Shown here piece after piece: positions 49,830 through 56,228 of a stretch of 64,000 bases of DNA. How positions within the stretch are numbered: the stretch's first letter is position 1; every line of letters begins with the position of its first letter. The position numbers and the translations under genes are program-made. The notes under the pieces are model-generated. The model had not been told where the DNA came from. It was given only the letters and a program-made list of their open reading frames with translations, and did no database searches. Source of the stretch: Herminiimonas contaminans (GTDB lineage: Bacteria; Pseudomonadota; Gammaproteobacteria; Burkholderiales; Burkholderiaceae_D); assembly GCF_015645465.1 (NCBI RefSeq), contig NZ_JADOEL010000005.1:1-64000 (forward strand), in the 5' to 3' direction.

Positions 49830-49874
49830 CCCACAAACGGGTTTATTTTTCCGGCATAGTCCCGTATATGGGAT
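49807..49874. promoter_or_regulatory. Immunity operators O1, O2, O3 (OR-like)
   Basis: Three 16-bp sites follow the pattern ATCCC-N6-GGGAT. They are ATCCCATAGTCGGGAT (49807-49822), AACCCACAAACGGGTT (49828-49843) and GTCCCGTATATGGGAT (49859-49874). Centre spacings are 21 and 31 bases, about two and three helical turns. O1 covers the cro promoter and O3 covers the cI start codon. The same layout is repeated at 52787-52853. Confidence 0.85.
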
Positions 49875-50332
49875 TAGCTATAGAAAAATTACTTGCTGAG
49901 AATCTGGGGAAGATTTTCGAGGCGCGAGGTATTACAAGCGCTGCGAAAGCTGAAACAGAGTTACGCGTACCAAAAAGCACAATCGATAGAGCGTGGCATT
50001 GCCGATCAATGGCCCGCCTTGATACATTGGGCGAAGTAGCCGCTGGCCTGAAGATGCAACCGTGGCAGCTTCTGGTTCCTTCGTTTGATGTGGAAAACCC
50101 ACCGCAACTATTGCCAGCGGCTGATCAAAAAACTTCTAAGACAAAACTGAAGCCGATAGATGTATCGTCGCTTGGCGCGGTTGATGCCGCTGAGTTAATT
50201 CGCATTGTCGCGGCCTTTAGTAATGCCGATACTAAAGGCCGACACCGAATACTAGACGCTTGCGAGGAGGCGGAGGCCAGAGCGCTCAAGTCCAACGTCA
50301 ACTCCTCCAGTAATAAGCCTCAAACCGGGTAG
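49868..50332 (+). CDS. CI-like prophage repressor without peptidase domain
   Basis: A 154-residue protein. The N-terminal part is a helix-turn-helix (KLLAENLGKIFEARGITSAA, AETELRVPKSTIDRAW). The second half is short and shows no LexA-type S24 peptidase motif, so induction should not use RecA-stimulated self-cleavage of the usual kind. ATG 49868 lies inside operator O3, with CATAGT 8 bases upstream as a possible -10, giving a leaderless message as for lambda cI from PRM. It is divergent from cro. Confidence 0.75.
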   Translation: MGLAIEKLLAENLGKIFEARGITSAAKAETELRVPKSTIDRAWHCRSMARLDTLGEVAAGLKMQPWQLLVPSFDVENPPQLLPAADQKTSKTKLKPIDVSSLGAVDAAELIRIVAAFSNADTKGRHRILDACEEAEARALKSNVNSSSNKPQTG

Positions 50333-50452
50333 CTTTCGTACTGTCTGGCGCGCAGCTATTTTGCGAGTGACGGCAATAATGTACAGACGGTCATCATCGT
50401 CAAAGACTGTATCGAATAGCGAATTTAACTCTTGCTGTTGTTGCTTAAACAT
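50252..50452 (-). CDS. Small phage protein antisense to the cI 3' end
   Basis: A 66-residue frame beginning MFKQQQQELNSLFDTVFDDD with a good AGGAGCG ribosome site. Its last 27 codons overlap the end of cI on the other strand. The N-terminal acidic half looks protein-like; the C-terminal half is constrained by the overlap. Its transcription would run into cI. Confidence 0.5.
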   Translation of the reverse strand: MFKQQQQELNSLFDTVFDDDDRLYIIAVTRKIAARQTVRKLPGLRLITGGVDVGLERSGLRLLASV

Positions 50453-50561
50453 GGACGCTCCTAATGTCTGAATAAACAACAGTCGCCTTTCGTGGTTCGA
50501 CTCTCTTCGGAGTTTTGGGGAACGCAGGAACACTGTTTGGGCATCCAGTATAAAAGGAAGT

Positions 50562-50590
50562 TGAATTTGCGTGTGTTAATTTATAGAATT
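50562..50590 (+). promoter_or_regulatory. Possible promoter of the lysogenic cassette
   Basis: TTGAAT (50562-50567) and TAGAAT (50585-50590) are separated by 17 bases, about 110 bases before the gene at 50701. No operator of the immunity type overlaps it, so it could be active in the lysogen. Confidence 0.45.
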
Positions 50591-50700
50591 TTCAAAAGCA
50601 ACAATTACTACCTAGTTTATGAGATGCGCCAACATTTTTCAGGCTGTAGTATGACCAGCCGTTAAGGCACGACCCAATCCATAACCACCAAAAATACATA

Positions 50701-51120
50701 ATGAAAATTACTACTTTGTTTGTTGCAACAATTGGCTTTCTCGCGTCTAGCGCTCAGGCTGCTGACTGGAAACTTGCAGGGGTAAGCGATTCAAGTTATG
50801 CGTATGTTGATGTATCGTCAATCGTAACAATGAAATCTAATAGGAAGGCATGGGTAATGTGGTCAGATATTGACCCAGAAGGCCGCCCATCCAGTGGCGC
50901 AACGCCAGCTTCGCGATCATCAAAGGTGCTGGGTCATTACAACTGCGCTGAGCGATCAACGGCTATGGCACAAAGAATAAGCTACGCCGGATTATTGGGC
51001 GAAGGGGAAACGTTGCATTCCGCCAAATACCCACTTACACCGTCAAGTTTTGCTGAAGTTGTACCAGAGTCCATGGGTGAGCTTGTGTTCAACTATGTCT
51101 GCAGTAGAAAATTCAAATGA
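50701..51120 (+). CDS. Secreted surface-adhesin-E-like protein
   Basis: A 139-residue protein with a signal peptide (MKITTLFVATIGFLASSAQA). The mature part has YVDVSSIVTMKSNRKAWVMW, VLGHYNCAERSTAMAQRISY and VVPESMGELVFNYVCSRK with two cysteines. This matches the small 'surface-adhesin protein E' type family found in many proteobacteria. It is in a lysogenic cassette and may change the host envelope. It overlaps the nuclease gene by 4 bases. Confidence 0.7.
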   Translation: MKITTLFVATIGFLASSAQAADWKLAGVSDSSYAYVDVSSIVTMKSNRKAWVMWSDIDPEGRPSSGATPASRSSKVLGHYNCAERSTAMAQRISYAGLLGEGETLHSAKYPLTPSSFAEVVPESMGELVFNYVCSRKFK

Positions 51121-51584
51121 GATGCGCGCTCATTGCGCTTTTGATGTTGCCGATACAAGTTAGTGCCCACCGGGTCATCGGCATAGCTGACGGCGACACC
51201 CTCACCTTACTGGTCGATCAAAAGCCGCTCAAGATCCGGCTTGCCAATATCGACGCACCGGAAAAGAAGCAGCCTTTCGGACAACGGTCTAAGGAATCAC
51301 TGTCTGCTATGTGTTGGGGTAAGAATGCGGAATATATGACGCAGAGTATTGACCGGTATAAGCGCGTCGTAGCGCTCGTCTATTGCGATGGCGCACAGGT
51401 CAACAAGGCGCAAGTCACCGCCGGCATGGCCTGGGTATATTTGAAATACAACAAAGATCGTAGCTTGCCAGCCGCCCAGAATGAAGCGGAGCAGGCCAAG
51501 CGTGGTTTATGGGCTGACGTTGCTCCTGTGCCGCCTTGGGAGTGGCGGAAGGCTAAAACTCCGATGAATTCAAAACTAAAATAA
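51117..51584 (+). CDS. Secreted thermonuclease-family nuclease
   Basis: The 155-residue protein has a signal peptide (about 1-17) followed by a staphylococcal-nuclease fold: GIADGDTLTLLVDQK, IRLANIDAPEKKQPFGQRSK and DRYKRVVALVYCDG, with the catalytic Asp, Arg and Glu positions retained. It should degrade nucleic acid in the periplasm or outside. It starts in an ATGA overlap with the adhesin-like gene. Confidence 0.82.
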   Translation: MRCALIALLMLPIQVSAHRVIGIADGDTLTLLVDQKPLKIRLANIDAPEKKQPFGQRSKESLSAMCWGKNAEYMTQSIDRYKRVVALVYCDGAQVNKAQVTAGMAWVYLKYNKDRSLPAAQNEAEQAKRGLWADVAPVPPWEWRKAKTPMNSKLK

Positions 51585-51586
51585 CT

Positions 51587-52009
51587 ATGGCAATTCAGAT
51601 ACATCCGCAACAGGGAACAATCGTTATTTGCGACTTCTCAGGGCTTAACGAGCCAGAAATGACTAAACGTAGATTGGCGATCGTTCTCTCTCCTTTTATC
51701 AGAATCCGCCCCCAACTATGTTGTGTAGTCCCATTGAGTACCACTGCTCCGAATTTAAAAAAGGATTATCACTGCACGCTGATCATGGATCCGCCTTTAC
51801 CAGAGCCGTACAACTCCCCTCTTCAGTGGGTTAAGGGCGATATGGTGTACACAATGGCACTTTCACGTCTTTTTCTGCCGACACCAGGGAAAACAAATGG
51901 CAAGCGCGACTACGATGTCCGAGTGCTCAGCCAAGACGAACTTATGCGAGTTCAAAAATGCGTTTTGGTTGGTATGGGACTGTCGCGTTTGACGCAACAC
52001 TTAGAATAG
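51587..52009 (+). CDS. PemK/MazF-like toxin-type protein
   Basis: A 140-residue protein resembling the PemK/MazF fold: IHPQQGTIVICDFSGLNEPE, MTKRRLAIVLSPFI and CVVPLSTTAP near the N-terminus. WVKGDMVYTMALSRLFLP corresponds to the later beta strands and an active-site region. MazF-type proteins cut mRNA. No antitoxin gene is adjacent: upstream is the nuclease gene 2 bases away, and downstream is a structured non-coding stretch. Confidence 0.72.
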   Translation: MAIQIHPQQGTIVICDFSGLNEPEMTKRRLAIVLSPFIRIRPQLCCVVPLSTTAPNLKKDYHCTLIMDPPLPEPYNSPLQWVKGDMVYTMALSRLFLPTPGKTNGKRDYDVRVLSQDELMRVQKCVLVGMGLSRLTQHLE

Positions 52010-52019
52010 ATTACAGTAG

Positions 52020-52144
52020 TCCTGTCTCGCGCTCTGCGTAAGCATCGCGGCTCAAGTCCTCCTCGGAGGCCGCTATACATCGGAGATTGCAATCCAGTAT
52101 GGTGTCTATACCAGGGTCGTCAGAAATGACGGCCCTTTGCTTTT
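52020..52144 (+). ncRNA. Candidate structured RNA downstream of the PemK-like gene
   Basis: This 125-base gap holds a two-stage hairpin (GCGG at 52047-52050 with CCGC at 52070-52073, and inside it CCTCC with GGAGG). A TGGT/ACCA hairpin lies near 52100-52113. It ends in an intrinsic terminator: GGGTCGTCA-GAAA-TGACGGCCC (52114-52135) then TTTGCTTTT. It could be a small RNA, possibly controlling the toxin-like gene, or just a structured 3' UTR. Confidence 0.45.
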
Positions 52145-52178
52145 ATGCCCCCCCACTATTCACCCCCCCCTCCTCCCC

Positions 52179-52199
52179 AACCGCTTCGGCGGTTTTTTT
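52179..52199 (+). terminator. Intrinsic terminator with TTCG loop
   Basis: AACCGC-TTCG-GCGGTT is followed by T7. It is a second stop for the lysogenic cassette transcript and lies 48 bases before the next gene start. Confidence 0.85.
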
Positions 52200-52247
52200 A
52201 CTTTCCTCAATGTTACGATATGCAAATCAACTATAAGAGGGAGAGAA

Positions 52248-52730
52248 ATGGATATTGCACTTATCGGCGGGGCGCTTGGCAGTCTCAAGGCGGCAGGAGA
52301 CATTGCAAAAACGCTGCTCGACATCAGAAATACGTCGGAAGTGGCTACCAAGGTTGCCGGCATTCAATCGGCCCTCCTCGATGCTCAATACTCGCTACTA
52401 GAGGCCAACGCGGCGCAATCGGCGCTTATTGAGAAAGTACGCGATCTCAAAGAGGAGATCGTGCGCATGAAAACATGGGATAACGAGAAAGTGCGCTACA
52501 AGCTGCACTCCCCACAACCTGGAATTATCACCTACGCGCTTCAAGAATCGCATAGCAACGGCGAGCCGCCTCATTACATTTGTACAAACTGTTACCAAGA
52601 TGGGCGCAAGTCGCTCCTCAACCAAAAGCCCGATGGAAAAACCGGCGACTACTACTTTGCCTGCCCATCCTGCCCGTCCAGTCAGCCTACCGGGTATCGA
52701 GGCCCGTGCGCGGTCGAGTTTGTCCCGTAA
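52248..52730 (+). CDS. Coiled-coil and zinc-ribbon protein
   Basis: A 160-residue protein. Residues 1-75 are helical (LGSLKAAGDIAKTLLDIRNT, then IEKVRDLKEEIVRMK). The C-terminal part has CTNCYQDGRKS and FACPSCPSS, a CxxC...CxxC ribbon. Such proteins are frequent on mobile elements, often near toxin or defence genes, with unknown function. ATG 52248 has AGAGGGAGAG upstream. It is flanked by terminators on both sides, so it is an independent unit. Confidence 0.7.
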   Translation: MDIALIGGALGSLKAAGDIAKTLLDIRNTSEVATKVAGIQSALLDAQYSLLEANAAQSALIEKVRDLKEEIVRMKTWDNEKVRYKLHSPQPGIITYALQESHSNGEPPHYICTNCYQDGRKSLLNQKPDGKTGDYYFACPSCPSSQPTGYRGPCAVEFVP

Positions 52731-52756
52731 TTCCTTCATAAATTCCCCTAAATAAG

Positions 52757-52777
52757 CCCGCATTTGCGGGTTTTTTT
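52757..52777 (+). terminator. Intrinsic terminator before the PL-like promoter
   Basis: CCCGC-ATTT-GCGGG is followed by T7. It insulates the early rightward promoter region from the lysogenic cassette. Confidence 0.85.
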
Positions 52778-52786
52778 ACGCCCGTT

Positions 52787-52859
52787 TATTCGAGCATGGG
52801 ATTTATTTTACTTTTTATCCCGTTTTTGGGTTGACATATCCCATTATCGGGATTATTCT
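52787..52859 (+). promoter_or_regulatory. PL-like promoter with operators O4-O6
   Basis: TTGACA (52831-52836) and TATTCT (52854-52859) are 17 bases apart. Inside the spacer is ATCCCATTATCGGGAT (52838-52853). A second site ATCCCGTTTTTGGGTT (52817-52832) overlaps the -35 side, and a half-degenerate site ending GATGGGAT-like (52787-52802) lies further up. Centre spacings 21 and 30 mirror the 21 and 31 at the cro side. The rightward early operon starts here. Confidence 0.82.
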
Positions 52860-52894
52860 TAGTTCATCGAACAAGCAAACAGCAGGAGAACGAA

Positions 52895-53074
52895 ATGACC
52901 AAGCTTAATAAATCAAATGTTCAACACGTCGCAGGAATGATCGTCGGCCTGGTGAATCGTTTTACTGGTCGTCGCTACAGCAAAGCCGAGCGCGGCACTC
53001 ACTGGTTTAGCCAGGTAGCTGCAAACCTTGTGGCTGATCGTGAGCCTGTCGAATTCCTTCCTTTCGCTGCTTAA
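52895..53074 (+). CDS. Small early phage protein
   Basis: A 59-residue basic protein (VAGMIVGLVNRFTGRRYSKA; HWFSQVAANLVADREP) with a strong AGGAGAACGAA ribosome site. It is the first gene after the PL-like promoter, where lambda carries N. It is not recognisably an antiterminator, though its basic character would allow RNA binding. Confidence 0.65.
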   Translation: MTKLNKSNVQHVAGMIVGLVNRFTGRRYSKAERGTHWFSQVAANLVADREPVEFLPFAA

Positions 53075-53084
53075 GGAGAACGAA

Positions 53085-53210
53085 ATGACCGGACACAACC
53101 GCATCCCAACTAAAGCGCCGCTGATCTCGGAGCGCCGCGCAATCGCCCTGGCCGAAGCAATGATCCTCGGCATCCTCGCGTGCCTCTTTCTCTTTGCGGT
53201 GATCGCATGA
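53085..53210 (+). CDS. Small membrane protein
   Basis: A 41-residue protein with a polar N-terminus (TGHNRIPTKAPLISERR) and a C-terminal membrane helix ([16 protein letters not shown]). The ribosome site AAGGAGAACGAA duplicates the one before the previous gene. It overlaps the next gene by ATGA. Confidence 0.6.
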   Translation: MTGHNRIPTKAPLISERRAIALAEAMILGILACLFLFAVIA

Positions 53211-53530
53211 ATATCACATTTGAAGGCCTGACCGAGCAAGAAGATGCGCGCCTTCGTGAGCATGCAAAACATGTTCTCAATACCGACCTTAAATATGCAC
53301 CGCTCGAACGTAGCAATTTTTGGGAAGCCATCAACGAAGCAACTTACGAGCAATTGAACAAGGCTCATGCGTTGCTGATGAATGGTGAGCATGTCGCAGC
53401 GGCAGCGGCAATGAAGCTGATTGCATACGACTACTGGTTCGAGTATGTCGCCGCGATTAGCCGGGAAGAAATCATAGATCAACTGGCGACTGAAAAGCAC
53501 GACCGTGAAGTTGAATTGCAAGCGCACTAA
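53207..53530 (+). CDS. Hypothetical early phage protein
   Basis: A 107-residue helical acidic protein ([40 protein letters not shown]). It starts in an ATGA overlap and is cotranscribed from the PL-like promoter. The family is not recognised. Confidence 0.65.
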   Translation: MNITFEGLTEQEDARLREHAKHVLNTDLKYAPLERSNFWEAINEATYEQLNKAHALLMNGEHVAAAAAMKLIAYDYWFEYVAAISREEIIDQLATEKHDREVELQAH

Positions 53531-53556
53531 TAACTATTAAACACAGGAGAGAACAA

Positions 53557-54240
53557 GTGAAACTTCAAATTATTCAACGCTGGTCAGGCCGAGTGATTTT
53601 CGAGCACGACATCGAAAGCAACACCATGCTTGCAACGGTAAAGGCTGCGCTAGCAGACGATGCCGACCTGAGCGATGCCGACCTGCGCGGTGCCAACCTG
53701 CGCGGTGCCGACCTGAGCGATGCCGACCTGCGCGGTGCCGACCTGAGCGGTGCCGACCTGCGCGATGCCGACCTGAGCGGTGCCAACCTGCGCGGTGCCG
53801 ACCTGAGCGGTGCCGACCTGAGCGGTGCCAACCTGCGCGGTGCCGACCTGAGCGATGCCGACCTGAGCGGTGCCAACCTGCGCGATGCCGACCTGCGCGA
53901 TGCCGACCTGCGCGGTGCCAACCTGCGCGATGCCGACCTGCGCGAGTGTCCGGTCAAAATTTCTGACATACACAAAGCCGTGTACGAAGCCGCGTCACAA
54001 CCTTGCGCGCTCGACATGGGCCAATGGCATCACCCATGCGGTACAACTCATTGCCGCGCCGGATGGGTTATTGCGCTGGCCGGTGCCGGAGGCGCAGCCC
54101 TCGAATATGCAATGGGTACGCCTGCTGCTGCTGCATTGATCTACTTGGCAAGTGATCCGACGCTCGAAAAAGTACCCAACTTTTATTGCGACAACGACGA
54201 AGCGCTCGAAGACATGAAGCGTCTTGCCGAGGTCGAGTAA
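53557..54240 (+). CDS. Pentapeptide-repeat protein with C-terminal domain
   Basis: The 227-residue protein has 19 consecutive pentapeptides of the form A(D/N)L(S/R)(D/G) at residues 36-130, which should form a right-handed quadrilateral beta-helix. The C-terminal 95 residues contain [20 protein letters not shown] and [15 protein letters not shown], a segment often seen alone in phage proteins. Some pentapeptide proteins mimic DNA and bind gyrase, but function here is unknown. The start is GTG with a GGAGAG site upstream. Confidence 0.75.
   Translation: MKLQIIQRWSGRVIFEHDIESNTMLATVKAALADDADLSDADLRGANLRGADLSDADLRGADLSGADLRDADLSGANLRGADLSGADLSGANLRGADLSDADLSGANLRDADLRDADLRGANLRDADLRECPVKISDIHKAVYEAASQPCALDMGQWHHPCGTTHCRAGWVIALAGAGGAALEYAMGTPAAAALIYLASDPTLEKVPNFYCDNDEALEDMKRLAEVE
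53662..53946 (+). repeat. Tandem 15-bp repeats encoding pentapeptides
   Basis: Nineteen 15-base units differ almost only at three codon choices (GAC/AAC, AGC/CGC, GGT/GAT). Such identity in DNA, not just in protein, suggests recent expansion by slippage or recombination, and copy-number variation between relatives. Confidence 0.85.
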
Positions 54241-54250
54241 CACCTACCCG

Positions 54251-54478
54251 CACTGGCGACGATAAGGCCAGTGCCAGAGATTTAGCTGTTGCATGACCGT
54301 AGTTGGACGGCTAGTACCCGATCCCGGAATACCTGCACAGGCTTAGCCGACAGATGCAGGTTCATCTGTAAAGACGAAGGTAGCCCGACAGCCAACAAGC
54401 GAGCCTGAACGCTCACAGGCACATGGGGGACATGTTCAAAGCCCTGCTACCGGGGCCGCCGGTCGGGAAATGTAGCGG
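54251..54478 (+). ncRNA. Candidate structured RNA or leader in the early operon
   Basis: This gap contains a series of inverted repeats. They are CACTGGC/GCCAGTG (54251-54273), ACCTGCA/TGCAGGT (54331-54361), GCCTG/CAGGC (54403-54420), ACATG/CATGT (54421-54435), and a nested GCTAC/GTAGC around ACCGG/CCGGT (54446-54476). Genes elsewhere in this operon overlap or nearly touch, so a 260-base gap full of hairpins stands out. It could be a small RNA, an antitermination element or a regulated leader. Confidence 0.45.
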
Positions 54479-54501
54479 CACCAAAAATAAATGGAGATCC
54501 G

Positions 54502-54732
54502 ATGAACAAGATCATTGAACGCATTCTGATTGCAAGCGCCATTGTCGGCTTGCTTATTGCTTACGGACTTGTCGGCACGTCCGACATGCAGGCAGAGCAG
54601 GAAAACGCGGCATATACCGCCGAAATCATGGCAGCAGCGAAGAGCGAAGCCATCAACCGCCAGCGCGCAGAGCAATGGCACAACTTAAACAAGCAGGCCA
54701 ATGAGATGTTGGCTTTGGGGGAAATCAAATGA
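54502..54732 (+). CDS. Small membrane-anchored phage protein
   Basis: A 76-residue protein with an N-terminal membrane helix (ILIASAIVGLLIAYGLVG, about 8-25) and a helical polar tail (EIMAAAKSEAINRQRAEQWH). GGAGATCCG precedes ATG 54502. It overlaps the next gene by 4 bases. Confidence 0.65.
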   Translation: MNKIIERILIASAIVGLLIAYGLVGTSDMQAEQENAAYTAEIMAAAKSEAINRQRAEQWHNLNKQANEMLALGEIK

Positions 54733-55589
54733 ATGACGTTATTGAAATGCCTCGCCGAGAAAGCGCCGGCCTGGTTGCAAATGAAGTGAACCGCTTTTCT
54801 GTTTCCGAGATTCGCGATCGCGTGAACCTGGTGCAGCAAGTAATGAAGGCGGTCATGCAAAAGGATACCCACTACGGGACTATCCCAGGCACACCGAAGC
54901 CGACGCTGTACAAGCCGGGCGCAGAGCAATTGTGTGTGACGTTCCGTATTGCGCAGGAGTACCGCATAGAGGATTTGAGCGATGCACTTGTCGCTAGATT
55001 CCGTGTGATTTGCGTTGGTCGCCATCAACCTACCGGCATGGCGCTTGGCGAAGGTGCCGGCGAATGTTCATCCGCCGAAGAAAAATATAAGTGGCGCGGC
55101 GCGCTTTGTGCTGAAGAGTTCGATCTGACTCCGGAAACAATGCGCCGCATCAAGTTCGCCAAAGGTCGCCAGGGTGGCATCGATAAGAAAACACAGATTC
55201 GCACAGAAGCCGCTGACCTGGCGAACACCATCCTGAAGATGGCCTGCAAACGCGCCATGATCGCGATGACGCTCAACGTCACTGCAGCATCCGACATTTT
55301 CACTCAGGACATTGAAGACCTGCCGGAAGAGTTGCGGGCACATGAATCGACCGGCGCGCCGGTTAGCGACCCTGCCCTGCGCTCCAAATGGGTGAATGCA
55401 GCCAGAGCCGCGCCGGATGCCGACGCGCTGCAAAAGGTCTGGACTGACGGGCTGGCAGAAATCAAGCCGACCGGCGATATGACTGCGTACGACGAGTTCA
55501 AGGCCGCAGTCGCCGCGCGCGGTACTGATTTCAAAAAGCCCGAGCCCAAAGCAATGGCCGATTTCGACGCAACCTATACACCGGAGTAA
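54729..55589 (+). CDS. Phage recombination-module protein, candidate annealing protein partner
   Basis: A 286-residue protein of a family common beside YqaJ exonucleases. VMKAVMQKDTHYGTIPGTPK and LYKPGAEQLCVTFRIAQEYR open it. GAGECSSAEEKYKWRGALCA and NTILKMACKRAMIAMTLNV follow, then DIFTQDIEDLPEEL. The GxGxCSSxEEKYxWR block is its hallmark. It may act as the single-strand annealing partner of the exonuclease, but I know of no proof. It lies 3 bases before the exonuclease gene. Confidence 0.65.
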   Translation: MNDVIEMPRRESAGLVANEVNRFSVSEIRDRVNLVQQVMKAVMQKDTHYGTIPGTPKPTLYKPGAEQLCVTFRIAQEYRIEDLSDALVARFRVICVGRHQPTGMALGEGAGECSSAEEKYKWRGALCAEEFDLTPETMRRIKFAKGRQGGIDKKTQIRTEAADLANTILKMACKRAMIAMTLNVTAASDIFTQDIEDLPEELRAHESTGAPVSDPALRSKWVNAARAAPDADALQKVWTDGLAEIKPTGDMTAYDEFKAAVAARGTDFKKPEPKAMADFDATYTPE

Positions 55590-55592
55590 CCC

Positions 55593-56228
55593 ATGATTTT
55601 CATAAATTGCGAGCAAGGCACTGAGGAATGGCACAAGGCCCGTTGTGGCGTGATTACCGCCAGCAAATTCCGTGATGCCGTAGAAACCACCGCCAATGGC
55701 AAGCCAACCGCCAAGTCAGAGCTCTATGCCGCACAGGTTGCGCTGGAGCGCATCAGCGGCCTGCCCTGCGACGAAGTATTCAACTCGTGGCAGATGCGAC
55801 GCGGTACGGAATTGGAGCCAAAGGCGCGCATGGAATACGAATCGCGCACCGGCAATCTGGCCAGCGAGTCCGGCGTCGTTCTCACTGATGACCGCCTATT
55901 CGGCTACAGCACAGACGGCGAATTGAACGGCGACGGCCTGATTGAGATTAAGTGCCTCGCATCCGCCATAGGCGTGCTGGAAATGTGGCGCGATCAGGAC
56001 TTGTCCGCCTACATGCACCAGATTCAAGGTGGATTGTGGATCACCGGCCGCAAATATTGCGACTTCGTGATGTACGCGCCGCAGCTTGAAAGCGTGGGGA
56101 AGCAGTTATTCACAAAGCGCGTCGAGCGAAACGAAGAATTTATCGATGACATGGTGGAGCAGCTTTTGGCCTTTTCTCGCGTAGTCGATAAAAACGAAAC
56201 CATTTTCCGCATGAAGGAAGCAGCATGA
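55593..56228 (+). CDS. YqaJ-type phage exonuclease (lambda Exo-like)
   Basis: The 211-residue enzyme should degrade one strand of double-stranded DNA ends for recombination. It has the YqaJ/Exo motifs: QGTEEWHKARCGVITASKF, MRRGTELEPKARMEYE, GYSTDGEL and the catalytic IEIKC with the E-x-K pair. It follows the candidate annealing protein directly. Confidence 0.87.
   Translation: MIFINCEQGTEEWHKARCGVITASKFRDAVETTANGKPTAKSELYAAQVALERISGLPCDEVFNSWQMRRGTELEPKARMEYESRTGNLASESGVVLTDDRLFGYSTDGELNGDGLIEIKCLASAIGVLEMWRDQDLSAYMHQIQGGLWITGRKYCDFVMYAPQLESVGKQLFTKRVERNEEFIDDMVEQLLAFSRVVDKNETIFRMKEAA

Noticed and set aside
53662-53946. CRISPR-like array
   Set aside because: The repeats are contiguous 15-bp coding units with no spacers and there are no cas genes.
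53574-54017. Long antisense and alternative-frame open frames over the pentapeptide repeats
   Set aside because: The 15-bp repeats lack stop codons in several frames, which creates repetitive shadow translations. Only the plus-strand frame starting at 53557 has a ribosome site and a non-repetitive C-terminal domain.
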